A DNA stretch of 7,192 nucleotides from JBEEJZ01 sp041168905 (GCA_041168905.1 JBEEJZ010000147.1:1-7192); one strand, 5' to 3'; positions 1 to 6,433 are shown, numbered from the stretch's first letter. The notes: generated by a model from the letters alone, not told the origin. Program-made: numbers and translations.

Positions 1-653
1 ACCACCGAGGGCGCAATCAGCGGCAGCACCACATGCCTGAAGCCTTGCCACGGTGTGGCCCCCAGGTCCCGGGCTGCCTCTTCGTAGGCTGGGTTGAAGC
101 GGTTGAAGATGGCAAACATGATCAGCAGGCCAAAGGGCAGGGTCCAGGTCAGGTGGGCGCCCAGCGCCGAGGTGTACAGGCCCAGGGCCGTGCCGTAGTT
201 GTCCAGGGTGTCTTGCAGCTCCAGCGTTTGCAGCAGCCACTTGATGCCTACATCCAGCAAGCGAAACTCCAGACCGATGCCCAGCGACACAATGATCGAC
301 GGCATGATCAGGCTGGCCACGACGATGAAGAACAGGGTGTTGCCACCAGCCAGCTTTTTGCGAAACGCCAGGCCGGCCAGCACCGAAAACACCACGGTCA
401 GCGCCATCACCACCAGGCCCAGACCCAGCGAGCGCCACAGTGCTGCGCCAATATCGACCACGCCCAGGCCCTCTGCCAGCTTGTAAAACCAGTGCAGCGA
501 CAAGCCGCGCAGCGGGAAGGTCAGTCCACCTTCTGGGCCCTGAAAGCTGAGCACCACGATCACCAGCATGGGCCCGTACATGAACAGTACAAAGGCCGCA
601 AAAAAGGCAGCTAGCAGCCAAAAGGCGGCAGGGCGTTGTTGGGAGGGATTCAT
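1..653 (-). CDS. PotC-type ABC transporter permease (partial, 3' end beyond window)
   Basis: Inner-membrane permease subunit of a spermidine/putrescine-class ABC importer, the second of a pair with the gene upstream. The reading frame is open from an ATG at 653 down to the window edge, giving 217 residues without a stop. Hydrophobic helices are visible at about residues 11-36 (after a short cytoplasmic N-terminus), 74-97, 106-129 and 158-183. The cytoplasmic EAA loop that docks on the ATPase follows at about 191-213: EEAARDLGA, then VVLPL, matching the family pattern EAA-x3-G-x9-P. PotC homologues are about 260-280 residues, so roughly one or two helices are missing off the left edge. The start is fixed by ATGA overlap with the stop of the preceding permease gene, which implies translational coupling. 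There is only a weak GAG just before the ATG. Family assignment is firm; substrate is inferred. Confidence 0.9.
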   Translation of the reverse strand, partial: MNPSQQRPAAFWLLAAFFAAFVLFMYGPMLVIVVLSFQGPEGGLTFPLRGLSLHWFYKLAEGLGVVDIGAALWRSLGLGLVVMALTVVFSVLAGLAFRKKLAGGNTLFFIVVASLIMPSIIVSLGIGLEFRLLDVGIKWLLQTLELQDTLDNYGTALGLYTSALGAHLTWTLPFGLLIMFAIFNRFNPAYEEAARDLGATPWQGFRHVVLPLIAPSV

Positions 654-1558
654 AGCTCTTTGCGGATATCGACCAGTCGGGTGAGAGCCCAGATGATCAT
701 CAAGACCAGTGCCAGCAGGATCACGGCATTGGCTGCCGCCAGCGGGAACTGAAGGTAAGAGGTTTGCACCTGGATGATCTTGCCGACCGAGGCAATCTGT
801 TGCCCACCCATCACGCCGATGGTGACAAAGTCGCCCATCACGATGGTGATGACGAAGATGGAGCCGATGATGATGCCCGTTCGGCTCAGCGGCACGATCA
901 CGCTCCACAGCGTTTGCCAGGCGGTGGCGCCGGCGTCACTGGCGGCCTCCAGCAAGCTGCGGTCGATGCGCATCATCGAGTTGAAGATGGGCACGATCAT
1001 GAACATGGTGTAGAGGTGCACAAAGGCCAGCACCACAGAAAAATCGGAAAACAGAAACCAGTCCATCGGCTTGTCGACCAGCCCCATGCTGAGCAGGCCC
1101 TGGTTCACCAGACCGTTGCGCCCCAGCAGCGGCACCCACGAGATCATGCGGATCACGTTGGAGGTCCAGAACGGAATCGTGCACAGCACAAAGAGCAGGG
1201 TTTGCACGCTCTGCGAGCGCACATGAAAAGCCAGAAAGTAAGACACCGTGAAGCCCACCACCAAGGTGATCAGCCAAACCAGAAAGCTGAACTTGAAGGT
1301 GGAAAGGTAAGTCTTGAAAGTGACGCACATGTCACCCGGGCTGGCGCAGCCCTCAAACACCGCAAGGTAGTTCTTGAAGGTGAAAGCCGGCAACAGCTCG
1401 TATTGGCTGTAATCCCAAAAGCTGACCATCAGGATCAGCCCCAGCGGAACCAAAAAGAACAACACAAACACCGCCGTCAACGGCAAAGCCTGCCACCAGG
1501 CCGCAATACTGCGGCCCGGGGCTGGTGCCGAGAGTGAAGTAAGGGTGTTTGTGCTCAT
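650..1558 (-). CDS. PotB-type ABC transporter permease
   Basis: Inner-membrane permease of 302 residues that would pair with the PotC-like protein encoded just downstream to form the transport channel. Predicted helices lie at about residues 26-47, 89-111, 118-137, 173-192, 228-249 and 272-294, the six-helix layout usual for PotB/PotH. The cytoplasmic EAA loop is at 203-224 (LEAASDAGA, then VIVPL). Two cysteines, C71 and C78, lie in the predicted periplasmic loop after helix 1 and could form a disulfide, which is inference. The N-terminal 20 residues are polar and Ser/Ala/Pro-rich. The ATG at 1558 has a weak AACGAG upstream with 8 bases of spacing. It follows the binding-protein gene after an unusually long 169-bp gap holding a structured repeat, so expression relative to the binding protein may be reduced there. 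Its TGA overlaps the next ATG. Confidence 0.93.
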   Translation of the reverse strand: MSTNTLTSLSAPAPGRSIAAWWQALPLTAVFVLFFLVPLGLILMVSFWDYSQYELLPAFTFKNYLAVFEGCASPGDMCVTFKTYLSTFKFSFLVWLITLVVGFTVSYFLAFHVRSQSVQTLLFVLCTIPFWTSNVIRMISWVPLLGRNGLVNQGLLSMGLVDKPMDWFLFSDFSVVLAFVHLYTMFMIVPIFNSMMRIDRSLLEAASDAGATAWQTLWSVIVPLSRTGIIIGSIFVITIVMGDFVTIGVMGGQQIASVGKIIQVQTSYLQFPLAAANAVILLALVLMIIWALTRLVDIRKEL

Positions 1559-1585
1559 AACAATTGCTCGTTAACAGGTGCTACC

Positions 1586-1598
1586 GCCTGCCCCAGGC
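1586..1598 (-). other. Short hairpin upstream of PotB-like start
   Basis: GCCTG and CAGGC are perfect inverted arms separated by three bases. The hairpin ends 27 bases upstream of the permease ATG, between the structured repeat and the ribosome-binding region. It could influence ribosome access or protect an mRNA 5' end after cleavage. Five base pairs is a short stem that can occur by chance in GC-rich DNA. Confidence 0.3.
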
Positions 1599-1640
1599 AA
1601 GCGATGCAAGTACACATCACAGACGAATATTGCCGTCACG

Positions 1641-1722
1641 GGGTTTTGCCGCCGGGCCGCCCCAAGGCAAAACGCGGCCCCCTTGGGGGGCAGCGAGTAC
1701 ACGCCAGTGACGAGCGTGGGGG
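1641..1722 (-). repeat. GC-rich structured intergenic repeat, Comamonadaceae type
   Basis: The gap between the binding-protein stop and the permease start carries a GC-rich element whose core has three self-complementary block pairs: GTTTTGCC (1643-1650) with GGCAAAAC (1666-1673); GGGCCGC (1654-1660) with GCGGCCC (1674-1680); and CCCCAAGG (1660-1667) with CCTTGGGG (1681-1688). A flank at 1689-1722 ending in GAGCGTGGGGG completes it. I remember very similar sequences recurring between genes in Acidovorax, Rhodoferax and Polaromonas genomes, usually near gene ends. That memory is the only basis for calling it a dispersed repeat, since only one copy is in this window. It could act as an attenuator, an mRNA-end stabiliser or a terminator, but there is no T-run typical of an intrinsic terminator on the transcribed strand. 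Confidence 0.55.
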
Positions 1723-1727
1723 CCAAA

Positions 1728-3011
1728 TCAAGCTGCGACGAATTCATTCCACTTCTGGACCATGTAGGCGTTCTCGTCCATCACGGCGTTCCAGCAGGCA
1801 ATGCCGCCCATGCGGGACTCGTAGCTGCCGCCGTCGCGGCTTTCCCCCTTCTTGGCCAATACATCGCCGCTCGGGCTCTTGATGTCCTGGGTGGCAGGCT
1901 TGCCTTCCATCCAGTAGGCCCACTCGTAGGCTTCCATCTTCGCCTTGGCGGTTTCCAGCACGGCGCTGTAGTAACCCTGGCGGTTCAGGTAAGCACCGGC
2001 CCAGCCATCCAGGAACCAGTTGATGAACTCGTAGGCGCCATCGAGCTTGCGGCCGGACAGGGTAGCGGGCAAACCAAAGCCGGCAGCCCAGGCGCGATAG
2101 CCCTCTTTCAGCGGCTGGAAGTTGCAGGCGATGCCTTTGGTGCGCACGGCCGTGACCGCGGGGCTCCACATCGACTGGATCACCACTTCGCCCGAGGCCA
2201 TCAGGTTCACCGACTCGTTGAAGTCTTTCCACAGACTGCGGAACTGACCTTGCTTCTTGGCTTCAATCAGGGTCTTGATCGTCAGATCAATTTCCTTCTT
2301 GGTCATGTTGCCCTTGTCGGGGTACTTGTAGATGCCCATGGCTTCGACCACCATGGCCGCGTCCATGATGCCGATGGAAGGAATGTTCAGGATGGCTGCC
2401 TTGCCCTTGAACTCGGGGTTGAGCAACTCAGCCCAGCTGTTGATGGGGCGCTTGATCAGGTCGGGACGGATGCCCAGCGTGTCGGCGTTGTAGGTGGTGG
2501 GAATCAGCGACATGAACTGGGTCGGGCTCTTGGCAAACACCTTGCTCTTCTCGCCTTCCAGGAAGATCACCTTCTTCGGCGCAGTGCCCTGGTCGCCCAC
2601 GGCCTTGCCCGCCACCATGCCGGTGGTGAACAGGCTGGTGATCTTGTCCGCGTTCTTGATGCGCTTGGTATCGATGCCCTTGAGGTTGCCAGTGGGCACG
2701 ATGTTCTTGAGCGAGAAGTACTCGGTGTCGATCAAATCAAAGCTGTTGGGTGCGGTCACGGCGCGCTTGGTGACGTCGTCGGTGGTCACGGCCACGTACT
2801 GAATCTTGATGCCTGTGTCTTTTTCAAATTTCTCGCCGATGGCTTTGTCCTGGTTCACCGCGGTGCCCAGGTAGCGCAGCACAATTTTTTCTTGTGCATG
2901 CACGGCGGGGAACAGGCCCGTGGCCAGGATACCGGCGGTGCCCTTGAGCACCGAGCGGCGCTGCACGCCGGTGGAACCAATGAGCTTGGAATCTTTCAGA
3001 GAGTCGGACAT
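1728..3011 (-). CDS. PotD/PotF-type periplasmic substrate-binding protein, Tat signal
   Basis: Periplasmic solute-binding protein of 427 residues that captures the ligand and delivers it to the permease pair encoded next. The N-terminus has a twin-arginine signal: QRRSVLKG (residues 17-24, RR at 18-19), a short hydrophobic stretch at about 25-35 and a cleavage site after VHA (residue 39). The mature part begins with a beta strand (KIVLRYLG) followed by an AVNQ/FEKDTGI pattern typical of family 1 extracellular binding proteins of the COG0687 type. It is longer than E. coli PotD or PotF (about 350-370), with a Trp/Tyr-rich C-terminus from about 360. The only mature cysteines I see are C296 and C406. 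The start has the best ribosome-binding site in the window. Ligand may be a polyamine, but opine, aminophosphonate or other amine specificities exist in related proteins. Confidence 0.92.
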   Translation of the reverse strand: MSDSLKDSKLIGSTGVQRRSVLKGTAGILATGLFPAVHAQEKIVLRYLGTAVNQDKAIGEKFEKDTGIKIQYVAVTTDDVTKRAVTAPNSFDLIDTEYFSLKNIVPTGNLKGIDTKRIKNADKITSLFTTGMVAGKAVGDQGTAPKKVIFLEGEKSKVFAKSPTQFMSLIPTTYNADTLGIRPDLIKRPINSWAELLNPEFKGKAAILNIPSIGIMDAAMVVEAMGIYKYPDKGNMTKKEIDLTIKTLIEAKKQGQFRSLWKDFNESVNLMASGEVVIQSMWSPAVTAVRTKGIACNFQPLKEGYRAWAAGFGLPATLSGRKLDGAYEFINWFLDGWAGAYLNRQGYYSAVLETAKAKMEAYEWAYWMEGKPATQDIKSPSGDVLAKKGESRDGGSYESRMGGIACWNAVMDENAYMVQKWNEFVAA

Positions 3012-3019
3012 GGTGAGAA

Positions 3020-3026
3020 CTCCTTC
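3020..3026 (-). promoter_or_regulatory. Strong ribosome binding site of the binding-protein gene
   Basis: The transcribed strand reads GAAGGAG eight bases before the ATG at 3011, a near-ideal Shine-Dalgarno sequence. It fixes the start of the binding protein and contrasts with the weak or absent sites of the neighbouring genes. This fits the high binding-protein to permease ratio usual for ABC importers. Confidence 0.75.
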
Positions 3027-3034
3027 AGGGTGGG

Positions 3035-3052
3035 AAAAACTTCTTGCGAAGC
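3035..3052 (-). terminator. Weak terminator-like or processing hairpin between ATPase and binding-protein genes
   Basis: On the transcribed strand CTTC and GAAG (3051-3048 and 3043-3040) flank a GCAA loop, a GNRA tetraloop, with a possible extra G-U closing pair. Five T residues (3039-3035) follow at once. This has the form of an intrinsic terminator, but the stem is only 4-5 pairs and AT-containing, so full termination is unlikely. It could be a partial terminator or an RNA-processing/stability element that separates ATPase from binding-protein expression. Confidence 0.3.
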
Positions 3053-3086
3053 GATGGGGGGAAACAAAAACGGATGAAAAGCCTGT

Positions 3087-4121
3087 TTACAAGGGGTGTG
3101 CGGCGTCGGTCGCCCAGCACAGCTGCACCGCGTCACCAACGGCATAAGACTGCTGGGCATACTGGCTCTCAGACAGCATCACCGACCACTCGGCGGTGGC
3201 ATGGGCCTGGTGACTCATGCTGGGCTTCTGCAGCCCCAGCAGCACATAGGTGCCCTGGTACTCGACATCACTCACGACGGCAGGCAGGCTTTGAATACCC
3301 TCAGGCAGGGCACAAGCATCGCGGCTGACTTGGATGTGATCAGTGCGCACGCCCACCTTGCCGGCTGGGGTGTCGATCACGTTGTGTCCCCCCATGAAGC
3401 GCGCCACAAATTCGTTGGCCGGGCGGTTGTAGATGGTGTGGGGCGTACCTACCTGCTCGATCACCCCGTGGTTCATCACCACCATGGTGTCGGCCAGGGC
3501 CATGGCTTCTTCCTGTGAATGGGTGACGTGCACGAAGGTCAGGCCCAGCTCTTTTTGCCAGCGCCGCAACTCGGCCCGCATCTGGATGCGCAAAAACGGG
3601 TCCAGCGCCGACAAGGGCTCGTCCAGCAACAAGGCCCGCGGCTGGTTGATGAGGGCCCGCGCCAGTGCCACACGCTGTTGCTGGCCGCCAGACAACTCGC
3701 CAGGCTTGCGTTGTGCCAGGTGCCCCATGGCCACGCGCTCCAGTAGCGCTTGCGCCCGTTGGTGGCGCTCTGCCGTGGGCACGCCTTTCATCTTCAGGCT
3801 GAAGGCCACGTTGTCCAGTGCACTGAGGTGCGGAAACAACGCAAAGCTCTGAAACATCATCGCCGTGCCCCGGTCTGCAGCGGGCAGGTGGGTGATGTTG
3901 CGGTTTTCCAGCAAGATGTCGCCGCTGCTCACCGACTCATGACCCGCAATCATGCGCAGCGTGGTGCTCTTGCCGCAGCCCGAGGGACCCAGCAGACAAC
4001 AGTAGCTGCCGGTGGCAATTTTCAGGTTGATGTTGTCAACCGCAGGTTTACCCAAGCCGTAGCTTTTGGTCAGCCCGATGATTTCAATGGCGGCGGTCTT
4101 GGGGACGGCGTTGGCGTTCAT
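3087..4121 (-). CDS. PotA-type ABC transporter ATP-binding protein
   Basis: Cytoplasmic ATPase of 344 residues that energises the importer. All nucleotide-binding motifs are present in order: Walker A GPSGCGKST (45-53), Q-loop Gln91 in MMFQSFALFPH, signature LSGGQQQR (143-150), Walker B LLLDE (164-168), D-loop SALD (171-174) and H-loop His201. Residues from about 240 to the end form the C-terminal extension typical of PotA/MalK relatives (TOBE-like, with GVRTDHI at 257-263). This supports an importer of the polyamine, sulfate or iron class. An in-frame TGA four codons upstream rules out an earlier start, and the ATG at 4121 is the first available Met. No Shine-Dalgarno is visible; instead a small hairpin abuts the start codon. 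It lies 75 bp upstream of the binding-protein gene and is probably the first gene of the transport operon. The substrate is inferred from the neighbours. Confidence 0.95.
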   Translation of the reverse strand: MNANAVPKTAAIEIIGLTKSYGLGKPAVDNINLKIATGSYCCLLGPSGCGKSTTLRMIAGHESVSSGDILLENRNITHLPAADRGTAMMFQSFALFPHLSALDNVAFSLKMKGVPTAERHQRAQALLERVAMGHLAQRKPGELSGGQQQRVALARALINQPRALLLDEPLSALDPFLRIQMRAELRRWQKELGLTFVHVTHSQEEAMALADTMVVMNHGVIEQVGTPHTIYNRPANEFVARFMGGHNVIDTPAGKVGVRTDHIQVSRDACALPEGIQSLPAVVSDVEYQGTYVLLGLQKPSMSHQAHATAEWSVMLSESQYAQQSYAVGDAVQLCWATDAAHPL

Positions 4122-4135
4122 GCTGACGAATCAGC
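4122..4135 (-). promoter_or_regulatory. UUCG-loop hairpin abutting the ATPase start codon
   Basis: On the transcribed strand GCTGA-TTCG-TCAGC is a perfect five-pair stem with a TTCG tetraloop, and its last base immediately precedes the ATG at 4121. There is no Shine-Dalgarno sequence in the 20 bases upstream. The closing pair is A-U rather than the C-G of the hyperstable tetraloop. A hairpin here would occupy the ribosome-binding region and could limit or regulate initiation. Confidence 0.4.
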
Positions 4136-4153
4136 AAAGGCCGTGCCAGCTTT

Positions 4154-4184
4154 TGTATGCAATCTTTCGCCGGCTTGTATTCAA
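4154..4184 (-). promoter_or_regulatory. Weak candidate promoter of the transport operon
   Basis: In the 112-bp gap before the ATPase gene the transcribed strand has TTGAAT (4184-4179) as a possible -35 box. A poor -10 candidate, CATACA (4159-4154), lies 19 bases further on. The region is the most AT-rich non-coding stretch in the window, which is why a promoter is suspected. The -10 match is only three of six bases, so this is tentative. Confidence 0.2.
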
Positions 4185-4186
4185 TA

Positions 4187-4203
4187 TGCACAGAACATGT
4201 GCA
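4187..4203. promoter_or_regulatory. Candidate operator: 17-bp dyad TGCACA-N5-TGTGCA
   Basis: TGCACA and TGTGCA are perfect inverted arms with a GAACA spacer, lying just upstream of the possible -35 box in the gap between the transglutaminase and ATPase genes. Size and spacing suit a dimeric regulator. No regulator gene is in the window and I do not recognise the motif. The hairpin reading (six pairs, five-base loop, no T-run) is a poor terminator. Confidence 0.35.
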
Positions 4204-4233
4204 CGGCTCTGCCCTAGTTTGTTTCCGGGCTGT

Positions 4234-5115
4234 TTATTGGTGCGCGGCGATGCCAGCGTCTGTGGACAGGGCTTGCAGGCTGTGACGAGGTTGCACATAA
4301 CCCTGCGAGGGGTCCTCTACCGCCCAGGCGCGAATCACGGGTGCTTGTGACTGCACGCTGCCAAAAATGGTAGCGAAGGCCACATCGGCGGCATCCCGCC
4401 CCGTGCCAAAGCGCACCAGCCCCATCGGAATCGCCGTGCCGGAAGGGTCGAAGATGTACCAGCGATGGCCCAGATAGGCCTCAACGTAAGCGTGAAAATC
4501 CGGAGGGCCCAGGGCGGGGTCTGCGCCGTAGTCGGTGCCAGTGGTGAAGCGCGCTGGTATGTTGAGGGCTCGGCACAGCGCCACCATCAGGTGTGCGAAG
4601 TCACGGCAAATGCCCACCCGATCGATCAGGGTGTCAATGGCCGAGGTGCTGGCATTGGAGGTGTTGGGGGTGAAAGTCACATGGCGGTGCACCCAGTCGC
4701 GTATGGCCAGCACCCGGCTGTAGCCGTGCTGCAGCCCGCCAAACTCGATGTTGGCCCACTTCAGCAGGCGGTCGGACGGGCAATAGCGACTGGGGTAGAT
4801 GTAAGACATCACCTCGGGCGGCAGGTCGTGCACGGGTACCTCATTGACCTGGCTGGGGTTGGCCACTTGGTGCACCAGATCAACGGTGGCGCTGTAAGAC
4901 ACGCGCAACTCACCGGGCCAGGCCCGCAGGCGCAAGATGCGGTTGCCGTTGCCCGGGTCGGTGTGTATCTGGGGACTCAGGGCTTGGCTGAGCAGCAACC
5001 GCTCATTGCTCACGCGCTGGCAAGCGGTGTGTGCGGCGTGGATGTTGAACACGAAATCGGCCCCGTAGGGGTCGATCTGGTAGGCCAGGTCGAGCTGGAG
5101 TTGGATGCTAATCAT
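4234..5115 (-). CDS. Transglutaminase-like cysteine hydrolase
   Basis: Predicted soluble protein of 293 residues in the bacterial transglutaminase-like superfamily (COG1305 type). Residues 1 to about 90 resemble the beta-rich N-terminal domain that precedes many bacterial transglutaminase cores, with VSNERLLL and LRLRAWPGEL segments. The core follows, with catalytic Cys170 in GICRDFAH, His208 in DFHAYVEAYL and Asp223 in IFDPSG, so the papain-like triad is complete. No signal peptide or membrane helix is visible, which suggests a cytoplasmic location. Members act on peptide or amide bonds, as proteases or amidases and more rarely by crosslinking, and the substrate here is unknown. An in-frame TAG four codons before the ATG rules out an earlier start. 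There is no clear Shine-Dalgarno and a small hairpin lies next to the start. It sits 112 bp upstream of the transporter genes and 64 bp downstream of the flavoprotein gene. Family is confident; function is open. Confidence 0.9.
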   Translation of the reverse strand: MISIQLQLDLAYQIDPYGADFVFNIHAAHTACQRVSNERLLLSQALSPQIHTDPGNGNRILRLRAWPGELRVSYSATVDLVHQVANPSQVNEVPVHDLPPEVMSYIYPSRYCPSDRLLKWANIEFGGLQHGYSRVLAIRDWVHRHVTFTPNTSNASTSAIDTLIDRVGICRDFAHLMVALCRALNIPARFTTGTDYGADPALGPPDFHAYVEAYLGHRWYIFDPSGTAIPMGLVRFGTGRDAADVAFATIFGSVQSQAPVIRAWAVEDPSQGYVQPRHSLQALSTDAGIAAHQ

Positions 5116-5116
5116 T

Positions 5117-5132
5117 GGTGCACGCTAGCACC
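5117..5132 (-). promoter_or_regulatory. Hairpin next to the transglutaminase start codon
   Basis: On the transcribed strand GGTGC (5132-5128) and GCACC (5121-5117) form a five-pair stem with a six-base loop, one base before the ATG at 5115. The loop holds an in-frame TAG. The 5' arm GGTG is the nearest thing to a Shine-Dalgarno, and it would be sequestered in the stem. The rest of the 64-bp gap shows nothing else recognisable. Confidence 0.3.
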
Positions 5133-5179
5133 CCGTGATTGGCCCTTGCCTGAGATTGCGCAAGTAAGGAGCCGCCCCT

Positions 5180-6433
5180 TTACGCCGGGACGGTGGGCCG
5201 CATGCCAGCCAGCAACCACTGCATCAGGTCTTGCACCGGGCGGATCTCGCTGCCAAAAGGCAGACGCCCGGCGCCCCTGAAGAACAGGCCCTTTTGCGCA
5301 TCGCCTTCCAGCGCATGGCCCAGCTGCTGATCAATACAGAACTGGCCCATGCTGGCCACGCCGTCGCGCAGGCCGCAATGGGCCAGGCAGTCAAACGACA
5401 TATTGCACTTCTTTTTGAGGTGCGCCGCCGCCTGCAGCTTGGGTTCGATCCGCAGGTATTTCTCCAGCCAGGGGGTCTTGACTGCGCGCGCCGGCAGACC
5501 GGCCACGCTGACGAACTCCACCATGTCCTCCGGCTTTGCCTCGGCCAGCACCCGCTTGAACACCGGGTCGGCATCGCACTCCTGAGTCACGGCAAAGGCG
5601 GTGCCCAGCTGCACGGCAGAGGCGCCCAGGGCTTGCAAGTGCAGTATGTCTTCCCGGCTTCCCACACCGCCGGCGGCAATCAGGGGAATCTCACGCTCGA
5701 TGCCGGCCGATTTGAAAAACGCCAGCACCTGCGGAATCACCTCCTCAAAGTCGAAGCGCTTGTCTTGCAGGTCGGCCACCTTGGCCGCACCCAGGTGCCC
5801 ACCCGCCAGGCGCGGATGTTCGATGACGATGGCATCAGGCAGGCGGCCTTTTTTCTCCCACTTACGCACGATCAGCTGCACGCCACGGGCGTCCGACAGA
5901 ATGGGTATGAGCGCCGCCTGGGGATGCTCGCGGGCCAGGTCAGGCAGGTCCAGTGGCAGGCCCGCGCCCACCACAATGGCATCCGCACCGCTTTGCAGCG
6001 CCTGTCGCACGTAGGCTTCATAGGCGCTGACGGCTTTCATCACATTCACTGCAATCAGGCCTTCGCCCCGGGCAATGCCGCGGGCGCGCTGAATCTCGCG
6101 GTCCAGCGCCTCCAGGTTGGCGGCGTCGATTTGCTCTCGGGCATCGGCCTCCTTGTCGAGGTGGCCGGTGCGCTGCATCAGGTCAGGGTGCTTGCGACGC
6201 AGGTCGACTGCAGAAATGGTGCCCACGCCGCCCATCCGTGCCACCGTGCCTGCCAGACTGCTGGCCGACACCCCCACGCCCATACCGCCTTGCACGACCG
6301 GAATGAGCTCGCGCCCAGCCAGGCGCCAGGGGCGCAGGCCGGAGTCAAGCGCCAGTTGTTTCAGGGTGCTGACCAGTACATCGTCATGGCCTGCCGCGTA
6401 GGCAGACCCGTCCCGTGTGAATGATGGGTTCAT
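5180..6433 (-). CDS. Nitronate monooxygenase (2-nitropropane dioxygenase family) flavoprotein
   Basis: FMN-dependent TIM-barrel oxidoreductase that in its family oxidises alkyl nitronates to carbonyl compounds and nitrite. It has 417 residues from the ATG at 6433. Motifs in order: PVVQGGMGVGVS near the N-terminus (45-56), AGGHLG with the expected catalytic base His213 (210-215), and the phosphate-binding AAGGVGSREDI (253-263) and GASAVQLGTAF (270-280). A C-terminal tail beyond the barrel has Cys343, Cys349, Cys353 and Cys366 (C-x5-C-x3-C-x12-C). It resembles the tail of longer family members related to FabK-like enzymes. The start is uncertain: GTG at 6472 and ATG at 6445 are also in frame. 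I prefer 6433 because a GAG lies five bases before it and the extra 13 residues show no family feature. The true substrate may differ from nitronates, as many paralogues are uncharacterised. Confidence 0.9.
   Translation of the reverse strand: MNPSFTRDGSAYAAGHDDVLVSTLKQLALDSGLRPWRLAGRELIPVVQGGMGVGVSASSLAGTVARMGGVGTISAVDLRRKHPDLMQRTGHLDKEADAREQIDAANLEALDREIQRARGIARGEGLIAVNVMKAVSAYEAYVRQALQSGADAIVVGAGLPLDLPDLAREHPQAALIPILSDARGVQLIVRKWEKKGRLPDAIVIEHPRLAGGHLGAAKVADLQDKRFDFEEVIPQVLAFFKSAGIEREIPLIAAGGVGSREDILHLQALGASAVQLGTAFAVTQECDADPVFKRVLAEAKPEDMVEFVSVAGLPARAVKTPWLEKYLRIEPKLQAAAHLKKKCNMSFDCLAHCGLRDGVASMGQFCIDQQLGHALEGDAQKGLFFRGAGRLPFGSEIRPVQDLMQWLLAGMRPTVPA

Noticed and set aside
764..1537. 257-residue open frame on the plus strand
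   Set aside because: It is antisense to the PotB-like permease. The His/Asp/Gln-rich product mirrors hydrophobic codons of the real gene.
1654..1688. A true H-type pseudoknot formed by the interleaved stems
   Set aside because: The linkers across the grooves would be zero bases long, so both stems are unlikely to form at full length together. Alternative hairpins are the better reading.
1681..1690. CCTTGGGGGG / CCCCCTTGGGGG run as a tight palindrome
   Set aside because: The central TT prevents true palindromy and would leave a two-base loop. The pairing with CCCCAAGG at 1660-1667 is more reasonable.
1578..3077. 499-residue open frame on the plus strand
   Set aside because: It lies antisense to the binding-protein gene, which has clear family motifs, a signal peptide and a strong ribosome-binding site. 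The plus-strand translation is low-complexity and His/Gly/Val-rich, as expected from GC-biased codons read backwards.
5231..6424. 397-residue open frame on the plus strand
   Set aside because: It is antisense to the nitronate monooxygenase-like gene and rich in His, Gln, Arg and Ala with no recognisable motif. It is a codon-bias shadow.
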